From Polytrichum commune (Eukaryota > Streptophyta > Polytrichopsida > Polytrichales > Polytrichaceae): DNA of 60,000 nucleotides. The stretch lies in assembly GCA_950295325.1 (NCBI GenBank), contig OX485805.1:126501-186500 (forward strand), read 5' to 3'. The position numbers and the translations under genes were made by a program. How positions within the stretch are numbered: position 1 is the first letter of the stretch; each line of letters begins with the position of its first letter. Below the pieces are notes generated by a model. The model was given only the letters and a program-made list of their open reading frames with translations. It was not told the origin of the DNA and made no database searches. Of this stretch, positions 11,191 to 22,790 are shown one piece after another.

Positions 11191-11688
11191 GAAGTATTTT
11201 ATACCTTGAGGCTCAAATGAATGGGACAAACGTCTAATGGGTTGACAAAGAGGCAAGCCATGCCTTCTTGAGCCCAAAACTCACAAGGGAGTTGGGGCTT
11301 GCCGATTGATAGAGCGGGCAAGCCCACCAAGGTGCGGTTTGAAAAGGGCAAACCGCATGAGACAAAGGAGGCCACGATGCATGTAACCTTTCAATGTGGG
11401 ACATTGGATTTTTGTCAAAATTTCACACCAAGTGAAATAGATGAAATGCATGTCATTGTGAAGGCCGCCTTCTTTGAAACTCACATGATAGATGTGAGGT
11501 GCAAGCTGGTGTGCTTGCGGTGCATTATGATGTGTCATAATGGCAAAGAATTGAAGTTCAAATTGACAAGGACTCCTGTGGTAGGAGGATCTAAGTTGAA
11601 TTTGGTCTTAATGGACCAAATGAAAAATAGAAAACATAATGGTCGTGGTTCAATTGGAGCAACTCCAAGGAACGTATGGGGAGGCTAG
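11191..11688 (+). pseudogene. Retropepsin-like remnant (B), active site lost
   Basis: Around 11238-11310 the frame reads WVDKEASHAFLSPKLTRELG, which aligns with the flap-proximal start of a Gypsy protease, but the catalytic D-T/S-G is replaced by D-K-E. An open piece 11299-11688 follows with HVTFQCGTLDFCQNF, AAFFETHMIDVRCK, CHNGKELKFKLTRTP and GGSKLNLVLMDQM. A retropepsin would cut Gag-Pol; this one should be inactive. Confidence 0.65.
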
Positions 11689-11718
11689 GAAAGATGGGCC
11701 TCCCCTAAACAACATTGG
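11689..11718 (+). pseudogene. Start of RT region of B, cut by element C
   Basis: Thirty bases after the protease remnant, ending where C inserts (TSD ATTGG at 11714-11718). The reading continues at 19793. Confidence 0.7.
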
Positions 11719-13692
11719 TGTCGCAACCCTTGCTAGCCCCCCCTTGACCATCTTGCCAATTTTCAATTCTAGCAAAGGTGTCGCGCACCTCTCCATGAGG
11801 AGTGCCCGAAACACCATGGGCACAAGGGGGACCCCGGAGTGACACCCGGGACTTGTGGCGCCGTTGGTGAGAGGGCCCAAGTGATCCTAGTGTGGATGAG
11901 GTCCCCGGGCGTTGGGAACGCCTCCCATCCACGAAGACTAGGAGGCACAAGGGTAAGGCCATGAGCTATGCGTAGCTCATGGCGTGGTGATTCTAGAATG
12001 CTCAAGAACACCTCAATCCGAGGTGTGAGCTAGGAGTTATGGCCATTTGAGTGGGGCGCTGTCCCGGGACAGCGCCCTGGTACAGCAGTGCCTGGGAGTG
12101 ATTCCCGGGACTGCCAAGGTTCAAACAGGCATAACTTCCTCACCACTTGCCCGAATGGGGCAAGTGAGGAGTCCATCGGCATCTACGTGAAGCGTAGATG
12201 AAGATGGAGTGGTTGGTTGCTGGAATCAGACATCATACAAGGAAGTTATGATGGTCTGAAGCTGCAGGGGGGGTTCTAGGCCCAGCAGCTAAGGGAAAAT
12301 GTCCACTTGGCCCCAACTCTTGGTAGAGAGACAAGAGGTTGGTTGACGGTGGGGTAGGGGCCCCGCGTGAAGTCCTAGAGGCTTATATGGGTGAGGTGGT
12401 GTGGCCTCACCCACCCGAGGCCGAACGGCACGGCCTCCATTGGCATTGGCCTAATGTGAGGCCATAGTTGCCTAGTATGGTTCGGGTTGTTGTAGTGTTG
12501 CTCCGGCAACGCGATGATCAACATAAGATTGGACTTCCATGGATGGAAGTCCACATCTAAGGATTGGTTACCGATTAAAGGGGTTGGTTAGCGATTAAGG
12601 GGTGAGTCCCGAAAGCAAAGTAGGAGGGTTGGTTCCCTCCTATGAACTATTGGTCCGGGGTAAGAGGAGCTATCCATTAGCATGGCGGAATGCGAATGGT
12701 TAGCGCTCGTAACCTTTGGTAGAAATGAAAATTGGCAAGATTGTCAAGGGGGGCTAGCAAGGGTTGCGACAAAAGGTTACGAGTCGCTAACCCTTCGCAT
12801 ACCGCCATGCTAATGGTTAGCTCCTCTAACCCCGGACCATTAGTTCATAGGAGGGAAACCAACCCTCCTACTTTGATTTCGGGACTCACCCCTTTAATCG
12901 GTAACCACTCCTTAGATGTGGACTTCCATCCATGGAAGTCCAATCTTATGTTGATCATCGCGTTGCCGGAGCAACACTACAACAACCCGAAGCATACTAG
13001 GCAACTATGGCCTCACAATGGGCCAAAGCCCATGGAGGCCGTGCCGTTCGGCCTCGGGTGGGTGAGGCCACACCACCTCACCCATATAAGCCTCTAGGAC
13101 TCTACGCGGGGCCCCTACCCCACCGTCAACCAACCTCTTGTCTCTCTACCAAGAGTTGGGGCCAAGTGGACATTTTCCCTTAGCCGCTGGGCCTAGAAGC
13201 CCCCAGCGGCTTCAGACCATCATAACTTCCTTGTATGATGTCTGATTCCAGAAACCAACCACTCCATCTTCATCTACGCTTCACGTAGATGCCGATGGAC
13301 TCCTCACTTGCCCCATTCGGGCAAGTGGTGAGGAAGTTATGCCTGTTTGAACCTTGGCAGTCCCGGGAATCACTCCCAGGCACTGCTGTAGCAGGGCGCT
13401 GTCCCGGGACAGCGCCCCACTCAAATGGCCATAACTCCTAGCTCACACCTCCGATTGAGGTGTTCTTGAGCATTCTAGAATCACTACGCCATGAGCTACG
13501 CATAGCTCATGGCCTTACCCTTGTGCCTCCTAGTCTTCGTGGATGGGAGGCGTTCCCAACGCCCGGGGACCTCATCCACACTAGGATCACTTGGGCCCTC
13601 TCACCAACGGCGCCACAAGTCCCGGGTGTCACTCCGGGGTCCCCCTTGTGCCCATGGTGTTTCGGCCACTCCTCATGGAGAGGTGCGCGACA
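11719..13692 (-). repeat. 3' LTR of element C, split by D
   Basis: Sixty bases (11719-11778), then D (11779-12771) and its TSD copy (12772-12776), then 12777-13692. Removing D and one AAAGG restores 976 bp, the same as the 5' LTR. Confidence 0.92.
11779..12771 (+). mobile_element. Element D: solo LTR nested in C's LTR
   Basis: A single plus-strand LTR of the same family with TSD AAAGG on both sides (11774-11778, 12772-12776). No interior remains, so it formed by recombination between its own two LTRs after inserting into C. At 993 bp it is about 18 longer than its relatives, explained by a short tandem duplication around 12565-12605 (GGTTACCGATTAA repeated as GGTTAGCGATTAA). Confidence 0.92.
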
Positions 13693-13708
13693 CTCACCCC
13701 CACCAAAC
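13693..13708 (-). promoter_or_regulatory. Polypurine tract of element C
   Basis: Same purine-rich tract as in element A, abutting the 3' LTR. Confidence 0.75.
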
Positions 13709-14499
13709 GGAGTCGATGCCCTCATCGACTATACTCGTAGTCGGCACACCAATTCTCAAGTTGCCATCCTCTATGGTGCCGCATTGTGTTTACCTTAGGG
13801 CGCGACCCCCACAATACTTCTTCAAATTTGGCATAGTCCCAAAGGTGTCGTTCCTAGGTGGTCCGTTAGCGACCTTGGATCTTTCATCCAAGGACCTAAC
13901 CTATACTAGACCAACCTACTTTGGGACTCACTTGGGTTGCCCCTCCTTTGGGGCCTCCCCCGTTAGGCTCCACTAGCCTAACGTGACACATCTAGGCGAG
14001 ACCTCAACGCTTCCACTAAGTTGTCTCGGTTGCAACTCCGAGATGGCTTTCCATTGTTAAGCCACGCCTCGATCGCACGGGGGTGATGCCAAGTCCCGCC
14101 CGACTCGGTTCCCACTTTGCTCTTTCGAGACATGGGTTCATGACTCCCATGCGCCAACTCTCGTTAGCTCGCGGGTGGCACTTTTATGAGCACGCGCCAT
14201 CACCTTGTCCCCGCCCGGACAAGCCCACAACTAAGAAGTTTCTTGGTTTTATCCAAGGCCCCTCCAAGCCATGGCCCCCAATTACTCGGCTTACCCAACC
14301 TAGTTTGGCATATCTATTCCCCCTCTTCCACTAACCAAGCACAAGTACAAGACTAGGACCTCATCTCATACTTTTCTCTTTGCACCACTAAAGTTTGGAC
14401 TTTATTCCCTCAAGCCAAAGAACAAGTTCATGTTGTGGAGTAATTAACCTCGAAGCTAAGTGTGCTACTAGCGTCTCTCCCCCACTAAAGGAGATTGAT
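13709..14499 (-). other. Non-coding 3' region of element C
   Basis: Same conserved 3' region as in A. The inner purine-rich tract lies near 14478-14495. No coding potential. Confidence 0.6.
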
Positions 14500-14853
14500 G
14501 TCCTCATCAATGCCTATGCTTCATTTTATTGGAATCCTTAGCCTTAGTTTCTTCAAAGTGCTTCACCAATTCATTGGTGTTCACCATGTCTCTTGCCGCC
14601 ACCCAAGCGGTTTGTTTCTCATGGTATCCTCACCATTTCACCAAGTACTCCTTTGTACATTTTCTTTCATTTTCACTTGGGCTTCCTACACTTGAGGATG
14701 CCCTCCTACCTCATGTTCCAAATGACCTCCACAAGGTCGGGACGTGGCCTAACCACTTGCTTGTGTTCAGGCCACAAGGTGTCGTCCTAAAATGACTTTC
14801 GTAATGAGACATGAAATGTCGGATGCACTTTGATCTCCGGCGGTAATTCCAAC
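14500..14853 (-). pseudogene. Integrase tail and chromodomain remnant (C)
   Basis: Minus-strand words VHPTFHVSLRKSF, RPRPDLVEVIWNM, EGILKCRKPK and WVAARDMVN follow the integrase. A frameshift separates this block from the upstream open piece. Confidence 0.7.
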
Positions 14854-15693
14854 TTATACATGTCCTTGAACACTTGTTCCACAATGGAAAACGAAGCTCC
14901 AATTTTGGACATGAACTTTTGGAATGAGGCCTTTTGGGGAAATGAAGTTGTTCACATTCAACAACACCTTTTGGCCCACCTCATTCTCCACTTTGCGTCT
15001 TCCGGCATTGACTTGCACCTCGTAGCACCTTCGGGCTTTCTCCACCAACAACTTGGTCATCTCCAAGACTTGTTTACCATCCTTGGCCAAGTCCTCACCA
15101 TCTTGGTTGAACTCTAGTGTTGAATGTGCCCCCTCGAGAGCTAGGTTAATAGGTTGGAGCGCATCCACTCCATAAGCCACCACGAAAGACCACCCCTTGG
15201 TAGCCAAGTGCGTGGCTACATTGCAATTACACTCCGCTCGACCCACATAGTCCACCCAATCTCTTTGGTCCGCCCCCACCAAGTTCCTCAAGTATTGCTT
15301 CAAGACTCCATTCACACGCTCCGCTTTCCCATCCATTTGGGAATGCAAGGCCGTGCTAAACCTTAGTTTCATTCCGACCTCCTTAGAGAAATGCATTGAA
15401 AATGCACTTGTGAACTTTGGATCTTGATCCCACACAATCACTTTTGGCAACCCGTGGTGCCTCAACCATCCTTTGAGAAAAGGCTATGCGGTCTCCAACG
15501 CGGTGGCGGTTCCCACAATCGGCACCATGTGTGCCAACTTGGCAAACCGCCCTACCATCAACAAGATGGCATCATACCCATGTGACTCCGGCAAACTTGT
15601 AATCAAGTCCATACACATACTATGCCATGGCTCCAACGGGATAGGCAACGGTTGCAAGAAGCCGCCTTGCTTTTGGTAAGAGGTTCGGTTCAC
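14854..15693 (-). pseudogene. Integrase core remnant (C)
   Basis: Open pieces 15484-15693 and 14854-15465 (203 residues, together with I the longest open integrase piece in the window). D in MDLITSLPESHGYDAILL, D in WDQDPKFTSAF and E in DGKAERVNGVLKQYL are all present. The TAG after ETA splits it. The last about 30 residues of the larger piece are out of frame relative to A. Near-identical to element I, 56106-56945. Confidence 0.82.
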
Positions 15694-16100
15694 TTGGCAC
15701 TTTAATTCAAGCCTTCACAAAGTGGGTTATATCCTCCTTTATGCACCACCAATGGTACCTCTTTGACACCATTCTATGCCGGTTTTTTCTTTCTCCTCTA
15801 TGGCCGGCAATAGGACAATCACATTCTTCCTTCTAAATGGATAGCCTCAACTTGCCTTGTGGCACATACACCCGACTTTGCTTGCACTTGAACAATCCGT
15901 CCACCAACTTAACCTCTTAGAGCACCTTGCTCTTGCGAAGCTTACCTAAAAGCATTTGTGCTTCGGGGTAGTTAATTTACCCCTCCCGTATCTTGCATCA
16001 CAAGTTTCCCTCACCGGCACACATTAGCCACAAGGTTTGGATGGTTCTCATTGCTTGGAACTCTTCCCATCTACTTAGCGCATCCGGCACCACATTTCCA
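15694..16100 (-). pseudogene. Integrase H2C2 region remnant (C)
   Basis: Zinc-finger part of the integrase, with stops (for example in the KxLxKVELVDG and LRLSI words). No long open piece. Confidence 0.6.
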
Positions 16101-17317
16101 CGGTCCGGTTTGTGGACCAAATCCACCTTCATAAGCGCCAAACTATATATCATGCCACCGCAATGACTTGGCGCTCACTTGCGCTTGTATGTCAAAATAC
16201 TTTTAGGACACATTGTCCATGTAGACCTTTGCTTTGTGCGACCTCAAATAATGTCGCCACATCTTCAAGCAATGCACTACGGCAAAGAAATTCTTTGTCA
16301 TGAGTTGGTTGTCCTCTTTGACAACCATCGAGCCTCAAGCCCCCATATGCAATGCCCATCCATCTTACATTAACAATCCACCATTGGCAAAGTTACTCGC
16401 CCCCGTATGCACCTCAAAAGGTTTGTCAAACTCCACGAACTTGAGCACGGGCGGCAAAGAGAACTTGCTCTTAAGCCCCCTAAAGACTTGGTGACAAGGC
16501 TAGTCCCACTCTTGGGATAGCCATTTCTTTGACAAGTCGGACAAGGTCGGCCAACCATCGAGCTTCATGCTCCCATATGCAATGGCCATTTTTTTTTTAC
16601 ATCAACATCCGCCAATGGTAAAGTCACTCGCCCCCGTATGCACCTCAAAAGGTTTGGCAAACTCCGCAAGCTTGAGCACGGGCGGCAAAGACAACTTGCT
16701 CTTAAGCTCCCCAATGGCTTGGTGGCACGGCTCATCCCACTCTTGGGATAGCCATTTCTTGCACAAGCCGGATAAGGTTCGACAACCATGGAGCTTAATG
16801 CTCTCATAAGCAATGGTCATTTATCTTGGATCAACATCCGCCAATGGTAAAGTCCTTCGCCTCCATGTGCACCTCAAAATACTTATGAAAACCCGGAAAC
16901 TTAACCACATCTTGTGAAGGGAACTTGCTCTTGAACTTCCCAAAGGCTTGGTGACCAGGCTCATCCCACTTTTGGGATAGCTATTTCCTCAATAAGTTGA
17001 ATAAGGTCTTAGCAACCTTAAAACAAATCTAGAATGAAGTGGTGGTAGTAGTTGGCTAGGACAACCAATGACCTAAGCTTTTTTTGAGTCAAGGGCCAAT
17101 TCTCCTCTTGGATTGCCTTGACATTCTTCATGTTTGTCCACCAACTTCCTTAGTCACCACATGCCTCAAGAACTCAATTTCTTGTTGAGCAAAGTTATTT
17201 TTCACTCCTTGGCGGTAACTTTTGGGCAACACATTGGCGAATACATCATTGTATCTCACCAACATCCCACCAAAGTGGTTTAGGGGAGGCCCATCTTTCC
17301 TAGCCTCCCCATAAGTT
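16101..17317 (-). pseudogene. RT-connection/RNase H remnant with tandem triplication (C)
   Basis: Three tandem units of about 230 bp (landmark GGGATAG at 16514, 16745, 16974) each encode a version of QEWDEPCHQA..LKSKL..PVLK..FEVHTGA..F..GGC. RNase H tail (SLKYF/DNV-like, VHKPD) follows downstream. Upstream, around 17128-17300, the pre-finger motif YNDVFANVLPK runs straight into NNFAQQEIEFLRHVVTKE, so the RT core is absent. Confidence 0.75.
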
Positions 17318-17809
17318 CTATCGAGTTGCTCCAATTGAACCACGACCATTATGTTGGCCATTTTTCATTTGGTCCATTAAGACCAAATTCAACTTGGGTC
17401 CTCCTACCATAGGAGTCCTTATCAATTTGAACTTCATCTCTTTGCCATTATGACACATCATAATGCACCGCAAGCACACCGGCTTGCACCTCACATCTCT
17501 CATGTGAGTTTCAAAGAAGGTGACCTTTTCAATGACATGCACGTCACTTATTTCACATAGAGTGAAATCTTGACAAAAATCTAATGTCCCACATCAAAAG
17601 GTTACATGCATCGCCGCCTCCTTTGCTTCATGCGGTTCGCCCTTTGCAAACCGTACTTTGGTGGGCTTGCCGGCTCTACCCGTCCGCGAGCCCCAACCCC
17701 CTTGTGAGCTTTCGGCTCATGAAAGAGTCCGTTGCCTCTTTGACAACTCATGAGACATATCTCCCATTCATTTGAGCCTCAAGGTATACATGACTTGGCC
17801 TTGGCTTAA
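17318..17809 (-). pseudogene. Retropepsin-like remnant (C)
   Basis: Open piece 17318-17542 with TFFETHMRDVRCKPV, CHNGKEMKFKLIRTP and GGPKLNLVLMDQM. The active-site word reads VVKEATDSFMS near 17720-17760, without D-T/S-G. Confidence 0.65.
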
Positions 17810-18797
17810 GGCTACTAGCCTTGGCCACAAAGCCACCATCTAATTCTCCGTCCACCGCAACAATATGTTTTGGCTCGGTCCGCAAAGCCAACTTTTAACA
17901 TTTCGTCCATGGGACGAATTGGTTTAGTGCCACAAAAGCAATTTCCAATAATTTGTCCACAAAACAAACATGTTTTCCCTTGATAGCACAAAGCCACCTT
18001 CCCACACTCCGTATGCGGCACGAACATGAATTGCCTTGGTAGGACAAACCCACCTTCCAACATTCCGTCCGCGGCATGAGTATGATTTGCCTTGGAAGCA
18101 TAAAGCCACCTTTCAACATTCCGTTAGCGGCACCAACATATTTTGCCTAAATAAAATGAACCAAACAATTTGCACTCATTTCTTTGGGACCAACTTTGGC
18201 TAAAGCCACTTGTGGTGATGCGCCGCCAAACTTTTCTTCGGGACCATCGGATTCAATGATCTTGCAAACTTGATGATCCCCACCATGTCCTCAAGAAGCC
18301 TTGGGGACTTAAACAAGGCATCCACCACCCGCTTTTAAAACCCCACCTAAAACGATGCATTTCTTAGAAAGCTCGTCCGTTTTAGGTGTATCCTTCATTT
18401 GTGCGTTTGAATAGCGCACATAGGCCTTAAGAGGCCCCGGGTGCCTCATTAGCACCAAGTTCATTTCAACATCCGAACCTTCGAAGCATCTCGAATTGAA
18501 ATTTCAATCCAACATTAATACCCTCCAAGGTTTTGGGTGCATTCGGTATTCTAGGTCCCAAATACTATTTGAGGTTTGCGGGAGCCCTTTCAAAGGACAC
18601 CTCCATTTTCCTCACCGAATCCACCCTCATGCCCACCATTACCATTAAAATCAATGGTATGGTCAAACTCCATTTGCACATGATCCTTGTTCCAATTTGA
18701 GCCTCACAACCTTTTGGAAACCCCGGGCTCACCATCATAACCCGCATTTTTGATACCCATGTTTCCCTCAAAGTGCGAGCTCAAAACTTGGAACCCT
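17810..18797 (-). pseudogene. Leader and gag-region remnant with 56-bp repeats (C)
   Basis: About six units of 50-56 bp lie at 17820-18140, each with a GGACGGA-ATGTTG core, in a cysteine-rich reading. They could be decayed CCHC knuckles of Gag. The rest, to the primer site, has only short frames. Confidence 0.5.
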
Positions 18798-18809
18798 GCT
18801 CTGATACCA
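18798..18809 (-). promoter_or_regulatory. Primer-binding site (C)
   Basis: Complement reads TGGTATCAGAGC, two bases from the 5' LTR; initiator tRNA-Met site. Confidence 0.92.
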
Positions 18810-18811
18810 AG

Positions 18812-19787
18812 TGTCGCAACCCTTGCTAGCCCCCCCTTGACCATCTTGCCAATTTTCAATTCTAGCAAAGGTTACGAGTCGCTAACCCTTCGCATACCGC
18901 CATGCTAATGGTTAGCTCCTCTAACCCCGGACCATTAGTTCATAGGAGGGGAACCAACCCTCCTACTTTGATTTCGGGACTCACCCCTTTAATCGGTAAC
19001 CACTCCTTAGATGTGGACTTCCATCCATGGAAGTCCAATCTTATGTTGATCATCGCGTTGCCGGAGCAACACTACAACAACCCGAAGCATACTAGGCAAC
19101 TATGGCCTCACAATGGGCCAAAGCCCATGGAGGCCGTGCCGTTCGGCCTCGGGTGGGTGAGGCCACACCACCTCACCCATATAAGCCTCTAGGACTCTAC
19201 GCGGGGCCCCTACCCCACCGTCAACCAACCTCTTGTCTCTCTACCAAGAGTTGGGGCCAAGTGGACATTTTCCCTTAGCCACTGGGCCTAGAAGCCCCCA
19301 GCGGCTTCAGACCATCATAACTTCCTTGTATGATGTCTGATTCCAGAAACCAACCACTCCATCTTCATCTACGCTTCACGTAGATGCCGATGGACTCCTC
19401 ACTTGCCCCATTCGGGCAAGTGGTGAGGAAGTTATGCCTGTTTGAACCTTGGCAGTCCCGGGAATCACTCCCAGGCACTGCTGTAGCAGGGCGCTGTCCC
19501 GGGACAGCGCCCCACTCAAATGGCCATAACTCCTAGCTCACACCTCCGATTGAGGTGTTCTTGAGCATTCTAGAATCACTACGCCATGAGCTACGCATAG
19601 CTCATGGCCTTACCCTTGTGCCTCCTAGTCTTCGTGGATGGGAGGCGTTCCCAACGCCCGGGGACCTCATCCACACTAGGATCACTTGGGCCCTCTCACC
19701 AACGGCGCCACAAGTCCCGGGTGTCACTCCGGGGTCCCCCTTGTGCCCATGGTGTTTCGGCCACTCCTCATGGAGAGGTGCGCGACA
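18812..19787 (-). repeat. 5' LTR of element C
   Basis: 976 bp. Start carries AGCCCCCCCTTGACC after TGTCGCAACCCTTGCT, the U5 type that differs from A and I. Confidence 0.95.
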
Positions 19788-19792
19788 ATTGG

Positions 19793-21240
19793 TGTGATGT
19801 TGGTGAAATACAAGGATGTATTCACCAATGTGTTGCCAAAAAAAAATTACCGCCAAGGAATGAAAAATAACTTTGCTCAACGAGAGATTGAGTTCTTAAG
19901 GTATGTGGTGACAAAGGAAGTTGGTGGACGAACATGAAGAATGTCAAGGCAATCCAAAAGGATAATTGGCCCTTCATTCAAAAATGGCTTAGGTCATTTG
20001 TTGGCCTAGCCAATTAGTACCACAACTTCATTCGAGAGTTTTCTAAGGTTGCTAGGACCTTATTCAACTTATTGAGGAAAATGGCTATCCCAAGAGTGGG
20101 ATGAGCCTTGTCACCAAGCCTTTGGGGGGCTCAAAAACAAGTTCTCTTCGCCGCCCGTGCTTAAGTTCGCGGACTTTGACAAACCTTTTGAGGTGCATAC
20201 GGGGGCGAGTGACTTTAGCATTGGCGGATGTTGAGGTAAAATGGATGGCCATTGTATATAAGAGCATGAAGCTCGATGGTTGTCCGACCTTGTCCAACTT
20301 GTGCAAGAAATGGCTATCCCAAGAGTGGGATGAGCCTTGTTACCAAGTTTTTGAGGAGCTTAAGAGCAAGCTCTTTTCGCCGCCCGTGCTCAAGTTTGCG
20401 AAATATGACAAACCTTTTGAGATGCATACGGGGGCGAATGACTTTACCATTGGCGGATGTTGATCCAAGATGGATGCCCATTGCATATGGGAGCATTAAG
20501 CTTAAAGGTTGTTAAACCTTGTGCGACTTGTGAAAGAAATGGCTATCTTAAGAGTGGGATGAGCCTTGCCCCCAAAGTCTTTGGGGAGCTTAATACAAAG
20601 TCGTCTTTGCCACCCGTGTTCAAGTTCGCGGAGCCTGACAAACCTTTTGAGGTGAATACGGGGTGGCGAGTGACTTTGCCATTGGCGGATGGTTAATGTA
20701 AGATGGATGGCCATTGCATATGAGAGCGTTAAGCTTGATGGTTATCCGACCTTATCCGACTTGTGAAAGAAATGGCTATCCCAAGAGTGGGATGAGCCTT
20801 GCCACCAAGTCTTTAGGGAGCTTGAAAGCAAGTGTTTTTAGACGCCCGTGCTCAAGTTCGCGGAGCTTGACAAACCTTTTGAGGTGCATACGGGGGTGAG
20901 TGGCTTTGCCAATGGTGGATTATGTGTAATTGGATGGCCATTGCATATGGGAGCATGAAGCTCGATGGTTGTCAAAGAAGACAACCAACTCATGACAAAG
21001 AATTTTTTTGCCGTAGTGCATTGCTTGAAGATGTGGCAACACTATTTGGGGTTGCACAAAGCAAAGGTCTACATGGACAATGTGTCCTAAAAGAATTTTA
21101 ACATTCAAGCGCAAGTGAGCGCCAAGTCATTGCGGTGGCATGATAGTTTGGCGCTTATGAAGGTGGATTTGATCCACAAACCGGACCGTGGAAATGTGGT
21201 GCCGGATGCGCGAAGTAGACCGGATGAGTTCCAAGCAATG
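19793..21240 (+). pseudogene. RT/RNase H remnant of B with four tandem units
   Basis: The reading resumes after C: YKDVFTNVLPKK is followed within about a dozen codons by NNFAQREIEFLRYVVTKE, words that flank the polymerase core in intact Gypsy RTs, so fingers and palm are missing. Then LRSFVGLAN-stop-YHNFI and four tandem units of 229-233 bp (landmark GGCTATC at about 20083, 20312, 20541 and 20774). RNase H end and VHKPDRGNVVPDA follow. Stops and frameshifts are frequent. Confidence 0.78.
20050..20960 (+). repeat. Four-unit ~230-bp tandem array in pol (B)
   Basis: Each unit covers the segment from AAATGGCTATCCCAAGAG to a GATGGTTGTCC-like end and encodes the same RT-connection to RNase H start. 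Other copies in the window have three units (A 24830-25500, C 16340-17010, G 43880-44530, H 50500-51190, I 54790-55470). Confidence 0.85.
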
Positions 21241-22352
21241 AGAACCATCCAAACCTTGTGGCTAATGTGTGCCGGCGAAGGAAACTTGTGATGCAAGATA
21301 CGGGAAGGGTAAATTAACTACCCCAAAAGCACAAAAACTTTTAGGTGAACTTCGCAAGAGCAAGGTGCTCAAAGAGGTTAAGTTGGTGGACGGATTGTTC
21401 AAGTGCAAGCAAAGTTGGGTGTATGTGCCACAAGGCAAGTTGAGGCTATCGGTTTTGAAGGAGGAATTTGATAGTCCTATTGCCGGCCTTAGAGGAGAAA
21501 GAAAAAACCGCCATAGAATGGTGTCATGGAGGTACCATTGGCGGTGCATAAAGGAAGATATAGCCCACTTTGTGAAGGCTTGAATCAAAGTGCAAAGTGA
21601 ACCGAGCCTCTTACCAAAAGCAAGGCGGTTTCTTGCAACCGTTGCCTATCCCGTCGGCGCCATGGCATAGTATGTGCATGGACTTGATCACAAGTTTGCC
21701 GGAGTCACATGGGTATGATGCCATCTTGTTAATGGTAGAGCGGTTTGCCAAGTTGGCACACATGGTGCCGATTGTGGGAACCGCCACCGCGTTGGAGACC
21801 GCATAGCCTTTTCTCAAAGGATGGTTGAGGCACCACGGGTTGCCAAGAGTGATTGTGTGGGATCAAGATCCAAAGTTCACAAGTGCATTTTCAATGCATT
21901 TCTCTAAGGAGGTTGTATTGAAACTAAGGTTTAGCACGGCCGTGTATTCCCAAATGGATGGGAAAACAAAGCGTGTGAATGGAGACTTGAAGCAATACTT
22001 GAGGAACTTGGTGGGGGCGGACCAAGGAGATTGGGCGGACTATGTGGGTCGAGCGGAGTGTAATTGCAATGTAGCCACGCACTTGGCTACCAAGGGGTGG
22101 TCTTTGGTGGTGGCTTATGGAGTGGATGCGCTCCAACCTATTAACCTAGCTCTCGAGGGGGCACATTCAACACTAGAGTTTAACCAAGATGGTGAGGACT
22201 TGGCCAAGGATGGTAAACAAGTCTTGGAGATGACCAAGTTGTTGGTGGAGAAAGCCCGAAGGTGCTACGGAGTGCTAGTAAATGCCGGAAGACGCGAAGT
22301 GGAGAATGAGGTGGGCCAAAAGGTGTTGTTGAATGTGAACAACTTCACTTAG
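21241..22352 (+). pseudogene. Integrase remnant (B)
   Basis: H2C2 region 21269-21583 (open, 104 residues), core pieces 21597-21806 and 21825-22352. First and second acidic residues are present (MDLITSLPES, WDQDPKFTSAF), but the third reads DGKTKRVNGDL, so the catalytic glutamate is lysine in this copy. Stop after ETA as in all others. Confidence 0.8.
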
Positions 22353-22790
22353 CCGGAAGGCCTCGCTCCAAAAGTTCATGTCCAAAATTGGAGCTTCGTT
22401 TTCCATTGTGGAACAAGTGTTCAAGGACATGTATAAGTTGGAATTACCGCCGGACATCAAAGTGCATCTGACATTTCATGTCTCATTACGAAAGTCATTT
22501 TAGGACGACACCTTGTGGCCCGATCACAAGCAAGTGATTAGGCCACGTCCCGACCTTGTGGAGGTCATTTGGAACATGAGGTAAGAGGGCATCCTCAAGT
22601 GTAGGAAGCCCAAGTGAAAATGAAAAAAAAATGTACAAAGGAGTACTTGGTGAAATGGTGAGGATACCATGAGAAAGAAGCCGTTTGGGTAGCGGCAAGA
22701 GACATGATGAACGCCAAGGAATTGGTAAAGCACTTTGAAGAAACTAAGGCTAGACATTCCAATAAAATGAAGCGTAGGCATTGATGAGGA
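22353..22790 (+). pseudogene. Integrase tail and chromodomain remnant (B)
   Basis: YKLELPPDIKVHL, TFHVSLRKSF-stop, RPRPDLVEVIWNM, EGILKCRKPK and a stop-broken lysine-rich chromodomain. Ends at a stop just before GGACATCAATCTCC. Confidence 0.7.

Larger units (their letters stand above)
11719..19787 (-). mobile_element. Element C: Gypsy chromovirus nested in B
   Basis: Minus-strand element with perfect TSD ATTGG (11714-11718 and 19788-19792). Own parts: 3' LTR 11719-11778 plus 12777-13692, interior 13693-18811 (5119 bp), 5' LTR 18812-19787. The 3' LTR is split by solo LTR D. Both own LTRs are 976 bp and nearly identical (a difference seen at 13190 vs 19280). The interior has exactly the same length as that of element I and is nearly identical where compared. 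Confidence 0.93.
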
